32,653 nt of DNA, from positions 1 through 32,653 of the IMG/VR virus record IMGVR_UViG_3300034066_002182. One strand, 5' to 3'. This stretch comes from a virus. A program made the translations under genes and the position numbers. This document shows, one piece after another, positions 14,601 through 24,700 of the stretch (the stretch's first letter is position 1; the number at the start of each line of letters is the position of its first letter). Below the pieces are notes generated by a model. That model was not told the DNA's origin. It did no database searches and was given only the letters and a program-made list of their open reading frames with translations.

Positions 14601-16973
14601 TCTGGAAATTCTCTTACTTTAAATGGACCTGTAAATTCTGGATCGACAGTTAATGTTTATCAGGTAGGCATGTCTTCCAGTGATACTCAAATTATAGATT
14701 ATTTGAATGATAATTTTTCAAAATCTACATATAAGTTACAACAAAATTATAAAAGTTTTAACCCACCATCAACTTCTGATATTTTTATTCTTAGGCATGG
14801 AGTTGCACAAAATCCTGGAGAAGATTTTGTAGTTGGAAATGGATATATTACTTTTACTACAAATATAACTGATTTAAATGAACTTGTTATCATGTATAGA
14901 CATGCTTCAAGTGAATTGACAGTTCAAAATACATCTAATAATATTATTACATTATCTTCTTCTGTAGCATCAAATGAATATAAAAATATAGTCGTTTATT
15001 TAAATGGAGTTCCGCAATTCAATGAATATAATTTTACAATGTCTAATAATACTATAATTTTAGATTCAATACCTTCAGAAATAAGTTCTTTATATGTAAT
15101 TAAATATTCAAATATTACCTTTTATGATCCACTAGATGATTGTCCAGATGGAGAAAGAACTAAATTTAGAACTTTATTGAATTTGCAAAATTTAGTATCC
15201 TCAGATATTATTTCAAATGCAGATATTATAATTTCAAAGAATGGAATTATTTTATATCCTGGAGTAGAATATACTCTAACTGCAGGTAGAGGAATGGTGC
15301 AGTTTTCATCACCATTAAATTATGGAGATCAAGTATTCATGATTAGAATGTATGGAAATCAAGTTATTAATTTAACTTCTGTTTCTGGTTCGTCTACTGT
15401 ATTTGATTTAAGTTCTTCTATTCCATCTTCAGATCAAGAAGATTTGGTTATTTTTTCAAATAATCTTTGGAGATTTAGTGAGCTGGGGCAATTTACATAT
15501 AATTCTACTTCAAGAATTACACTTTCTTCAGCAAAGACTTCTCAATATGCATTCGGAATTAAATTCTTCGGACTTGTTAAATTGTTAGATCAAATTCATA
15601 CTCCATACAATGGTTCTAATAATAAATTTAACCTATTCTTAAATGAAGAAAATTTTATGCCTACTGGAACAATTGAAAATACTGCCACTCCTTCAGAAAC
15701 TAGTATTTTAGTTGTAAAGAATGGTAAAGTATTAGATCCTGGAGTAGATTATACTTTACAGGGAGATATTAAATCTCAAATTCAATTTGCAAGTGCTCCA
15801 ATTTCCACAGATGTCATCTCTGTTAAGTCTGTAGGATCATTCTTGAAGTTAAAATCAATTACTTCTGGATTTGGAGGGAAAGTTTACGATTTGAAAAAAC
15901 AGGATAATTCTGTATATTATCCAAATGCACTTATATCTCGTCCAAGAGAATATGAAAATCAAATTTTAGTTATAAAAGATGGAAATATTCAAAGTCCTTT
16001 ACAAGATTACTATATTGACAATGATAAATTAATCTTTATGAATAATGTAACTGCATCTAAATTGGTCATTTTAGATTTCATGGGAACTATTGATGATGTT
16101 AAAGTAGATCAATATCAGAATCAAGTAGAAGTTGGAGAAATTATTTTCATAAATGGTGAATCATCTGGAAGAGAAGTTACAGAAATTATATCTCCTACTA
16201 TACTTAAAACAGAGTCGATTCAAGGACCATTCCCTTCAGGATTCACTGCAACTTCTACTGTTTCAAATGGAAAACTATCTTCCATCACAATTACAAATGG
16301 AGGAACTGGATATGGATTCCCAGTAATCTTGAGAACCAAAGGAGTTGGAACAAGTGCTAAAGCAACTGCAAATGTAGATAAAAATTTGGGAAATAAAGTA
16401 ACTCCACCAATTTCCATAGAATATCCTGGATATAATTTATATCAACCTCAACAAATAGTTGCAACGTCATATGCATATTATTACAAAAAAACTCCATTAA
16501 ATACTTCATCTATTAAAATTGCAACTAGATTAACTTCAAATATAAATTCTACTGCAGAAATAATTCCAATTGCAAACTCATCAAGATTTGATCAATCTGA
16601 TATTATAATTACAATTAATTCTTCTAGTGGATCTGGAGCTACTTTTAGACCATTTGTGAGCAACGGAAGAATTAGAAAAATTGAAGTTATTAATCAAGGA
16701 ATTGGATATGATGATAGAGATGTAACTCTAACCGTATCTGGTGGAGGTGGAAGTGGATGCGTATTAAGTCCAGTATTAGACTCCATGGGCAGATTAACTT
16801 CCATCACGGTTAGAAATGGAGGCGAGGGATATGATACATTTAAAATTATGATTTATAATGAAATTATAGAATATACAAATATCGTTTCAAATCAACTTAT
16901 TGGTTGTACTAGAGGATCTTTTGCAATTTCTCACACAGCAAACACTCTAGTTTATTATGACAAATTTATATAA
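8694..16973 (+). CDS. 7: Giant baseplate wedge protein gp7 (2759 aa)
   Basis: gp7 is the wedge protein that links inner and outer baseplate. T4 gp7 has 1032 aa. Similarity is to its C-terminal half: FIEYYNIG near the start, SFYSTKGTQFSHKILFRILFND at about 194-215 (T4 has FYSTKG...FLFKVLYN), and a conserved block around HPSGFKVYGK near residue 1044. From about 1247 to 2460 follow some 15 repeats of roughly 80 residues with the pattern L-hydrophobic-V-x-NGV-x-Q-x-P...DY...SG, ending in a strand. The last 250 residues carry NGG.GY modules and an EIIEYT...GCTRG motif. I chose ATG 8694, overlapping the gp6 stop, over the upstream in-frame TTG 8688. The repeat block probably extends the baseplate rim or helps adsorption; that is inference. 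Confidence 0.85.
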   Translation: MNTLKEKITTTSALIENQLPSFVADNNPKFISFLNSYYESQETKYNSLDLVKNFIEYYNIGSYTSNSLIQSTKLSQQLLSSQTTITVDSTLGFPEQNGYLMIEGEIIFYKSKTKTQFKDCVRGTGAFILEKIPSNQIIYKNGTSSANHASESVVTNVAYYFVEEFLRRIKTEISPVLPQKLSKNLNLITFLKNIKSFYSTKGTQFSHKILFRILFNDKLVKLRLVNSGTGAKINILNYTGKIDEGGYEVKESGSGYYLEYDGTGNLIGQPIIEILGSGTGSPKNNLIPNSASMKVTGMTLGGGIAQNGIEVTNEGTGYVGPITARIRDRNFDNDQEIECVDINGNVVSTAKVYSWDSSSRELTLYDVEGFFYSGYRIIGKGGENPRSKISLAYPKTLLNKEGNPSIEIISKDPEVELPRNYTIQSSGAKFYKRTTIRCELISGDAIAVESASLIQLTQKSDKTYNIKGTSIEVSSINNVGGNFYEFEVDDSLQYKKLFLPASTKITSSVTIPSVGTGVNLNVLKTTNFPEKNGRLHINGKLVEYTSKTPTRFNGCKVINNSAFSVSSLDNCYLQGRRCTPNHISYFLTGYINGAVDNPLIFRLVSLPSEPIIENPGCLYFSKIHEFENQTISTKIKSKSYQFGSIDSVIIENAGSNYKIFDNVLIDENSSIGSGFYAYVSEISGKPVESYDFTRLNSIDYITITTSSNHNLQTEDVVYFNQSIGKQKIFSVLSNTKFLIPKPSSLTDTNLLISYTTNSKTSSGSIVKISISNKGNNYNKLPLVLGIKSDTGIGAIIQLNSSTIGRISDLEYASVSGELIGDKITKYPIKFGSTAKIINNFQLSKINIISAGDNYRSSDKISINGTVNESIYKFKISTSASVLSSIEVIRGGNNLSAFPQVQIISDTGSGASLQSEISRKHLYENDILYLNSLTSPTGVCKVIYFDTTSSTLEFEVVSGTTSNNDIVYLSDGSIYGNIISISTASAYATPFSYVKYPHKFLDNYGFLNDSTQKIHDSVYYQDWSYLLNSSRNIFEWKNEVLQNTHPSGFKVYGKNTIEKINSIYQQDDIVKGSLILKSSFNNLAELNLRLSNCKTQKLYLGNTSSFNVSDYVYSPISKAKGIVKEVNDNFIEVYLYNTRRKFDDLIFDVNTSFYELTINELNVSENFPIDNSNVYVIANNSYELLPNTYNIVSNGIIIYNTYNFEDFDSLKVYQTGTEFDETIYFIDGEYVYEVDEKFIFENIDDTSKLLYFYDGIMQQPYRSYIYSNDTFITNFNIDTSKQSITSKLTTDYENLNYLIQDSQLKLIKNFQNFSPISKENLIISIDGVIQSPNSFTLNGNVVQLSESVTFEDNVFVLYHEKFKSLTFTGSGTTYTLNYTPSSACRLLIFANGVYQTHLVTDYSVSGNVLTLSESVSPANILGWYIDESVICSLLNIQNINQFKILNSSTCSGKLFTTYIETRVNASPNSYYEFTKNLMDGTVYSDTSTNTLYGYNTRFKYSTPEYSTSYVEVLNPITFNGSAKTFSLTYINGISYTPVNGESNLMVYIDNTVLDYDKYSISGSSITFVDTYNSSNNCTIIDFASKYRSNNITSKGSNLDRLNVVQNGTKKIFNLSDRGVPQYVRNVEDLFVIKNGTLQIPNSTTQSISNNKVTLQTAPVSTDALNILYFNRQLLPSKTKNLILDGIVCFDGIRTSYPLSIDGIYQYPVSIYHLFVIRHGVHQQPLIDYTISTTATGSFINFSVAPENGENIIVYYSYNGLNQNFIFDTFKFFNGIQNTFSLTANYISADVLSSSHIQVYKNQEYQYPQNDYTISGGTGYKYIQFSTPPTTSDNFHIVNFTTDDLVDVTSRFSQQSTTSLLYTPATPSIDTNVFLIYINGILQVKDSWSFNTTTQILSLTQFVSLSLDDVRILAFKTARRKFDTINTVNGTNTYTLTVNSNNITTNLPTKNSDLIVIVNGIVQNPSTAFSVSGNSLTLNGPVNSGSTVNVYQVGMSSSDTQIIDYLNDNFSKSTYKLQQNYKSFNPPSTSDIFILRHGVAQNPGEDFVVGNGYITFTTNITDLNELVIMYRHASSELTVQNTSNNIITLSSSVASNEYKNIVVYLNGVPQFNEYNFTMSNNTIILDSIPSEISSLYVIKYSNITFYDPLDDCPDGERTKFRTLLNLQNLVSSDIISNADIIISKNGIILYPGVEYTLTAGRGMVQFSSPLNYGDQVFMIRMYGNQVINLTSVSGSSTVFDLSSSIPSSDQEDLVIFSNNLWRFSELGQFTYNSTSRITLSSAKTSQYAFGIKFFGLVKLLDQIHTPYNGSNNKFNLFLNEENFMPTGTIENTATPSETSILVVKNGKVLDPGVDYTLQGDIKSQIQFASAPISTDVISVKSVGSFLKLKSITSGFGGKVYDLKKQDNSVYYPNALISRPREYENQILVIKDGNIQSPLQDYYIDNDKLIFMNNVTASKLVILDFMGTIDDVKVDQYQNQVEVGEIIFINGESSGREVTEIISPTILKTESIQGPFPSGFTATSTVSNGKLSSITITNGGTGYGFPVILRTKGVGTSAKATANVDKNLGNKVTPPISIEYPGYNLYQPQQIVATSYAYYYKKTPLNTSSIKIATRLTSNINSTAEIIPIANSSRFDQSDIIITINSSSGSGATFRPFVSNGRIRKIEVINQGIGYDDRDVTLTVSGGGGSGCVLSPVLDSMGRLTSITVRNGGEGYDTFKIMIYNEIIEYTNIVSNQLIGCTRGSFAISHTANTLVYYDKFI
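12434..16080 (+). repeat. About 15 divergent NG-x-x-Q-x-P repeats in gp7
   Basis: Units such as LIISIDGVIQSPNSF, LFVIRHGVHQQPLIDY, LIVIVNGIVQNPSTAF, IFILRHGVAQNPGEDF, ILVVKNGKVLDPGVDY and ILVIKDGNIQSPLQDY recur about every 70-90 residues. DNA identity is low, so the units are old, not a recent expansion. They fit a beta-strand repeat seen in large phage fibre and baseplate proteins. Confidence 0.75.
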
Positions 16974-16979
16974 TAAATA
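16972..16979 (+). promoter_or_regulatory. Late promoter-like box before gp8 (AATAAATA)
   Basis: AATAAATA overlaps the gp7 TAA stop. A transcript start near 16985 would give a 30-nt leader with AAGGA at 17002-17006, 8 nt before the gp8 ATG, the best SD arrangement in this part of the window. Confidence 0.6.
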
Positions 16980-17014
16980 AACATATACTAGACTAATTTA
17001 CAAGGATACCCATA

Positions 17015-18685
17015 ATGCCTTCATTAGTAACAGATAATTTTAGGATGTTTGCGGCTCAACAATTTGTAGAGTCTTTAGAAGAACCTTATACAAATACTGC
17101 AACTCCCCCAACTCAAACTTCAGATACGGATGCACAATCGCAGGCGTATAGAAGTAAAATTTACTTGTTTATTGGAAGATCTCAAAACTGGAATGATACC
17201 TCAACAATAAATGCAGTAATTGAGAAATATAAAGGATTTACTAATATTTCTGATTTAAATCCACCATCTCCAGTAGATTCAATAGATGAATTGAGTGAAA
17301 TTTATGATGATATGATTGCATTAAAGAGAGTTAATAGATCAGACGTATGTGAAGTAGTACGAAAAAGAGTATGGCAAAAAGATATTGTTTATGATATGTA
17401 TAAAGATGATTATGGAACTTTAAAAACTGATGGTAACATAAAATTATCATCAAATGGACAGTCTAAATTATATAATTGTAATTTTTATGTGATGAATAGT
17501 CAGTTTCAGGTTTTTAAATGTATCTATAATAATCAAACCGTCGCAAATCCTTCAGGAACTCCTTCTACTGTAGAACCAACTGGAACTAGTACTTCTATAA
17601 TTACTCTTAGTGATCAATATAAATGGAAGTATATGTATACAATTACAATTCCAGACTATATCAAATTTGTTTCCACTGATTTTATGCCTGTTAGAATTGA
17701 TTCTACTGTGCAAACAGCTGCCGTAAATGGGGCAATTCATCAAGTTATAATTGAATCTGCAGGCTCTGGATTTGTTACTGCAGAGAATGGAACTTATTTT
17801 GTTCCTGTCAGAGGAGACAATACTAATAACTGTATTGTACAAATTACCATATCATCTCAATCTCTCACTAGTGCAACTATAGCCACTAATAATGGCACTC
17901 TACTTACTGGATCTAATTACTCTTATGGATACTTAGATTATTCTAGATGTTATAAACAGCTTGCAAAAGCATTGAATGAATCTACAGCAGTTTCTTCAGA
18001 TTATGAGAATTTTGTTACAAAAAATATGAAAATAACACCTATAATTTCTCCTCCTGGAGGACATGGTTCAAATGCACTCTATGAACTTGGTGCATATAGA
18101 ATTATGATTAACAAGAGTCTAGATTTTCTAGACGGTGAAGGAGATATTCCAGTTGACATGCAATTCCGTAGATTTGGATTAATTGAAGATCCTCAGAGAA
18201 ATGGAACTAGTGAAGATTATGTAATTAATACTGCTACTGCGTGTAGAGCAATTAAATTTTCTACATTAACATTTAATGGCAACTTTAATATTGGAGAGAT
18301 AATTAGACAACCATCCACTGGAGCAACTGGAAGAGTTATTCATTGGGATTCTATCAATAAAGTTTTAAGATATTATCAAAATGAATATATTAATGGTACA
18401 CAAACTGCAGAATTACAATATAAATATATTCCATTTTCGGGAACTTCTGCAATTAATGGATCTCCAACTACTGAAGGAGGAAGTGGAATAACGGGAGCAA
18501 TTCCAGATACATCATTTAGCAATAATCAAACAATCCCAGAAACTAGTGGAATTGTATTTGCAAATGGATATTCTGTTTCGGAAGTTAAAAAATTTAGTGG
18601 TAAAATTTTATATGTGGAAAACAGAAAACCAGTAGTAAGATCAAATGATCAAATTGAAGATGTAAAATTAGTTATAGAATTCTAA
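17015..18685 (+). CDS. 8: Baseplate wedge subunit gp8
   Basis: A 556-residue gp8 (T4 gp8 is 334 aa and sits as a dimer in each wedge, bound to gp7 and gp10). The N-terminus has KIYLFIGRSQNWND (about 48-61), matching FITFGRSEPW in T4 gp8, and the block MIALKRV...VVRKRVWQKDIVYDMY (about 108-135). DQYKWKYMYTITIPD (about 199-213) corresponds to the T4 region GYVWEYLFEIPPD. The C-terminus SGKILYVENRKPVVRSNDQIEDV matches T4 SGEMIYMENRPP...DQTEEI. The extra length comes partly from beta-modules, including STGATGRVIHWDSINK (about 433-448), which recurs in gp14. The SD AAGGA supports the start. Confidence 0.9.
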   Translation: MPSLVTDNFRMFAAQQFVESLEEPYTNTATPPTQTSDTDAQSQAYRSKIYLFIGRSQNWNDTSTINAVIEKYKGFTNISDLNPPSPVDSIDELSEIYDDMIALKRVNRSDVCEVVRKRVWQKDIVYDMYKDDYGTLKTDGNIKLSSNGQSKLYNCNFYVMNSQFQVFKCIYNNQTVANPSGTPSTVEPTGTSTSIITLSDQYKWKYMYTITIPDYIKFVSTDFMPVRIDSTVQTAAVNGAIHQVIIESAGSGFVTAENGTYFVPVRGDNTNNCIVQITISSQSLTSATIATNNGTLLTGSNYSYGYLDYSRCYKQLAKALNESTAVSSDYENFVTKNMKITPIISPPGGHGSNALYELGAYRIMINKSLDFLDGEGDIPVDMQFRRFGLIEDPQRNGTSEDYVINTATACRAIKFSTLTFNGNFNIGEIIRQPSTGATGRVIHWDSINKVLRYYQNEYINGTQTAELQYKYIPFSGTSAINGSPTTEGGSGITGAIPDTSFSNNQTIPETSGIVFANGYSVSEVKKFSGKILYVENRKPVVRSNDQIEDVKLVIEF

Positions 18686-18726
18686 ACTAAATAATAAAAA
18701 AGAGATAATCTTGAAGGTTTAAATAA

Positions 18727-21700
18727 ATGCAAAAAACAAATCTTAATTTGCAACCATATTTCGACGATTATAATAGGTCTAAAAATTATTATAAAGTTCT
18801 TTTTAAACCTAGTTTTCCTATACAAGCTAGAGAACTAACTACCTTACAATCTATTTTACAAAATCAAATTGAAAGATTTGGTCAACACTTGTTTAAAGAT
18901 GGATCAGTAGTTATTCCTGGCCAAGTAGGATATGATCTGCAATATAATGCAGTTTTGATTCAACCAACTATTAATAGCATTAATTTTGAAACTACTTTCA
19001 GAACTAAATTAACTGGAAAGATTTTAACTGGTAGTTCTTCTGGTGTAAAAGCCAGGGTAGTGAATAGTATTAGTGCAGAGACTTCTGAAAAACAATTTGC
19101 TACTTTATACGTAAAATATACTTCTTCTGGAAATGTAGAGAATGGAGTTCAATTAACAAAATTTAAAAACAATGAGATATTGGTAGATGATAGTGGAAAT
19201 CAAGTAGCATTAACATCTACCCAGAATGCATCTGCATTCAAAGGAAGTGCGGCGTATATAACCTCTGGTGTATTCTTTATTCGTGGATTTTTTGTTGATG
19301 TTCCAGAACAAAGTATTATATTAGATCAATATACAGGATTTTCTTCATATAAAATTGGCCTAGAAATTATTGAAACTATTGTATCTGCAAGTGAAGATTC
19401 TTCTTTATATGATAATGCCGTAGGATCTTCAAATTTCTCTGCTCCTGGAGCAGATAGATTAAAAATAGATGCTGTATTGTCGAAAAAAGATGTAGATATT
19501 TCTGCATCCGACTCTTTCATAGAATTAATAAGACTAAAAGATGGTGAGTTAATTAAAATAGTAGATAATACAGTATATAATGAACTGGAGAAAAATTTAG
19601 CTAGAAGAACATTTGATGAATCTGGAAATTATACTGTATCTGATTATAATGTATCTTTAAAAGAAACTTATAATGATGGAGAAAATGATGGAGTATATCT
19701 ACTAAATGATTATCTAGTAGATGGGACTAAAATATTAAACAGAACTCCTACAGAATCTGATGGCAAATCTATTGATGCAAGAAATTATTACACGTTAGAA
19801 CTATCTAAGATCAAAGCTTACGTAAAAGGGTTTGAAATTAATAATGCCGGAAAATCTTATACAACTGTAGAAAAGCCTAGAAATTCTTTAACTGTAAATA
19901 ATAGAGGTATAATTTCTTCTTTTGGTAATTATGTAGAAGTGAATCAAACTTCTATTATTGGAAAAGTTAATCCTGGTGAAGTAATAACTTTAAAAAATAC
20001 CAACAACTCTATCGAAACTACTGTAGGAAAGGCAAGAGTATTATCTCTCCAAGGACAAGGAAAATTATTCTTATCTGATATAACTTTATATTCATCTATT
20101 AAAACTTCAGAATCCAATCCGAGTCTATTTTCAGGTGATTTTATATTTTTAAGTAATGGATCAACTGCGGTTATTGAATCTATCACCACAAATACAATTA
20201 TATTAAGTCAAATTAATGGAACAATAGTTCCAGGAATAAGTTTTACCAATAGTAGAAATTCAATTACATATAATATTGACACTTGCACAAATTATAAATT
20301 TGAAGATGTTCTATCAGTATCATCTTCTGGTTTTAGTGCAGATTTAAAATTGGATGAAGTTACACTCACAGGAACTTCATTCAGTGTAAGAAATAATAAT
20401 CCCACAAGTACAATAACTCATACTTATGATGATTCCAATAATGCCACTATTAGTTTAGTAGGAACAAATGGAATTCAAGTACAGGCTCAATCAACCACAA
20501 GTGTTGATGGTGTTGGAACTGTAACTGGAAATGCTAGAAATGTATATCAAGTTTCTTCTGGAACTGGAAATGCTACTTTTACCGTCACAAAAAATACCAA
20601 TGCAACTTATACGGTAGCAATTTTAAATCCTGGATCTAATTATACTAATGGACAAACTTTAACTATTTCAGGAACTTCTTTAGGTGGTACATCTGCTAAC
20701 AACATTACTTTATCCTCAATCACTATAAATCCAATTACTGGAGTAGGTACTGTAAACGGATCAGCAAAAAATACATACTCTTCAATTGCTGGAACTGGAG
20801 GAGGAGCTACAACAAACGCAACATTTAATGTTACCAAAAATTCAAACGGAACTTATTCAATTGCAATTGCAAATGGTGGTGCTGGATATACTGCCAATGC
20901 AACAAATATTATAATTACTATTCCAGGAACTTCTTTAGGTGGAGATTCTTCTAATAATGTAACTTTAACAAATGCTGCTGCGAATGCGAGTGGAGTTTTA
21001 ACAGGTTTTGGTACTGTAAGTGGTAACGCAAAAGTTTCCTATACTGGAGTTACACATAGTTCATCTTCTAGTAATGGTTCGGGAGCAACCTTTGATGTTA
21101 CTGTAAATGGATCTTCATATGTTGTCAATAACGTATCAAAAGGATCTGGATATGTTTCTGGAAGTACTTTAACTATTCCAGGAACTTCTTTAGGTGGAGA
21201 TTCTTCTAACAATCTAACTTTAACAGGAATTACAGTAGTTGATGGTTCAATTGCGTCAGTAGGAACTGTTACGGGATCTGCAAAAATAGCTTATAATGGA
21301 ATCACTAGTTCTACTGGAACTGCTACATTTAATGTTGCAATTAATAATGGAAATTATACCGTTTCATTGGCAACTGGTGGTACTGGATATACAAATAATC
21401 AGTCAATTACTATTCCAGGAACTAGTTTAGGAGGACTTTCTCCAGATAATGATGTATCTTTCCCTGTAACTAGTACTGGAAAGAATTATTTAATTACATT
21501 TTTAGACAATACTACAGTATCTTCAAATGCATCCAATATTACTCCTGCAGTTGTTGGAAATAGAACAGCAGGGGGAGTTGCTAGAACTATAGTAGTAGAT
21601 ACAATAACAAGATTATCTGACAAGAGTGTTAAGGTATCGTTTAAAATAGTAAATCCAGGACAATCAGATAATAATTTAAATACTTTTGTCCGTGATTTTA

Positions 21701-24700
21701 CTATTACCAGATCTGCTGGAAATTCTATAACTTTAACAGGAAGTTCTACACAATTTGCATCAGAACTTAAGCCTCAAATGAAGTTATTAATAGGAGGTTC
21801 TACTGTTTCGGTACTTGAAATCATTTCAGAAACTCTCAGAATTTCTGGAACTATTGCAGAAGGAACTTATTATGGAATTAAAAAATTAACACCAAAAATT
21901 AAATCACTTGGACCAAATTTTTATACAAAAATTTTAAGCACTCCTGTAAAATCTGCATCCGATTTATCATATTTTAAATCAATTACAGAAACTAAATTAA
22001 TAGATTCTGGATTCACAACAATTTCCACAACTTCAAATTATACAATTTCTCCAAATGATATCACAGTAACTAATAATTCGGGATCTGTTCTTTTCACCAC
22101 TTCTGATGTAACTGGGTATAGTGTAAAACTTAATTTAAGTGCTGGATTAAATGGCACCAATGTTAATGTTACTTATAAAGTAAGAATAAATGATCCTTCA
22201 ATAAAAACAAAAGTTTCAGAGACTTTTAAAGTATTAAAGGTAAATAAACAAAAAGATAGTACTAATATTGTATACGGAACTAGAATATCTGATAAAGAAA
22301 TTTCATTAAAATTCCCAGACGTATATAAAATACATACAATTAGAGAAATTGTAAACACAGGCGATTCTGATGATTCATTATTTGATAAAGTTGTAGTAAA
22401 TGATGTATCTGGTATTTCAAAAGGAAATATAATATACAAGGATAGTATAAAAGCAAAAGTTATACACATTCAAGGTACTACATTATATCTGATATACATT
22501 TCACCTGAAAAATTCCAGCCAGGTAGCAATTTATCCATTTCTATTAATGTAATTTCCAAAACTTTTGTATCTGGAAAATATATAACTTCAGCAACTAGTG
22601 GAAGATATAAAGATATCACTAAAGATTTTAGTTTAGTAAAAAATGATGGTCCAGAATTTTATAATATTTCAAAGTTAGTACGATATGATGCTGCAGCAGT
22701 TCCACAAAATAATTTCTTAGTCGTATTTGATTATTTTTCACACGACAATTTATCAAATGATTTGTATACAACAAATTCATATGATTTTGGCGAGATTGAA
22801 TATTCAGAAATTCCTTCATGTTACGATGGAACACCTTATACTGATATAATTGATTTTAGATATTATGCATCACCATCACCTATTACAGGAACTTCTGGAA
22901 CTATAGCATCTCCATATGTAGAAACTACATCTGCATTTAATTTATATCCACCAGCTATTACATCTAGAAGCATCTCTTCATTTATCTTCCCAGGAGATAT
23001 TGTCACTGTTGATTATGATTATTATATGGGAAGAATTGACAAAGTATTCCTGGATGAAAATGGAAATCTCACAGTGGCAAAAGGATCACAATCATTAACT
23101 CCCCAGCCACCAGAAGATATTTTAGGTGCATTGCATTTAGCAACATTAAATATTCCACCTTACATGAAGGATGTAAACGATGTTGCGGTAACTTTTGTCG
23201 ATTCAAAACGTTATACAATGAAGGATATTGGATCTATTGATAAAAGACTTAAAGCAGTAGAAGAACTAACGTCTTTAAGTTTACTAGAAATAGATACAAA
23301 TAATCTTAATATCACCGATGCAGATGGAAATAATAGATTTAAAACAGGGTTTGTAGCCGATAATTTTAAGACTACTCAGTTAGCAGACTTAAATAACGTT
23401 AATTACACTGCATCTATTGATACTGAAAATGCATTACTCAGACCGTATCCATACATTACAAGTACTTCATTAACATACAATAGTTCTTCAAGTTCCAAGA
23501 TAACTGGATCTATAGTAACTATTCCATACACTGAAGTCTCTTATGTGGTACAAAATTTTGCAAGTAGAGTAGAAAATTTACAACCATTTGAAGTTATTCA
23601 ATGGGATGGAGATTTGACATTAAATCCAGATAGAGATGTTTGGTTTGATACTGTAAGAACTACAACTAATACCAACCGAATAGATTTAAGTCAACCAGTT
23701 AGATTTTTATTTGATAGAAGTGGAGCTTCTGGAGACCAATGGAATGCATGGCGAAATGTCGGATCTCAGAGAGTTGGTGGAGGAACTAATGTTTTCCAAG
23801 AAAGAACTGGAGTAAATAATTCATTCTCCACTTTAACTCAAGATATTCAAGTAGGGGATACTATAAATTCCGTTGCACCTTCAACCTTCATGAGGTCAAT
23901 AATTGTAGATTTAACTTGCCTCAAACTAAAACCAAATACATTATTCCACTTCTTTGTTGATGATGTTCTTAATAATTTAATTGTTTATCCTAAACATTTT
24001 ACAAATATGACCCGACCACCTACTGGTGCTGGCACATTTGTTGTAGGAGAAACAGTTGATTTTTTCTATAATCCACCTGCAGGAATGGTAATGGCAATGG
24101 TGATGCCTACAAATCCTATAATTGCTACTGTCGCTTCTTCTTCTGTGGGCACATACAATGCAAACTCCACATATTTAAGTATTACCAATATTAGATCTCA
24201 AGATGGAACTAATGTTAATGCAAATAGTTTTGGGGATAGATTTACTATTGTTGGGAGATCATCTGGTGCTAGAGCAAGTGTAGACTTTAGTTCATCTTCA
24301 AATACACCTAGATTAAGGTCAGATAATGGTGGATCACTTCAAGGATTTATACTAATTCCGAGATCAACTTATCCAACAGGAACTTCTACTTTTAAATTGT
24401 GTGATCAAGTTAGTGGCACAACAGTATATGGAATTTCGGATTCAAATGCAGAAGCTTCATACAATTCCGAAGGAACTGTAGTCAATGTAACTAGTAACGT
24501 ACTGTCATTAACTACTCCTCAAATTGTCAGCACTCCTATTAGAGGAAGGCAAACGGTATTTGTTCCAGATCCACCACCACCACCACCACCAGCCCCAGCA
24601 GGCCCAGACCCTATTGCACAATCATTCTTTGTTCAAAATTTAGATGGTGGAGTGTTTGTAACTTCTATTGATTTATATTTTCAATCAAAAGATGATACTA

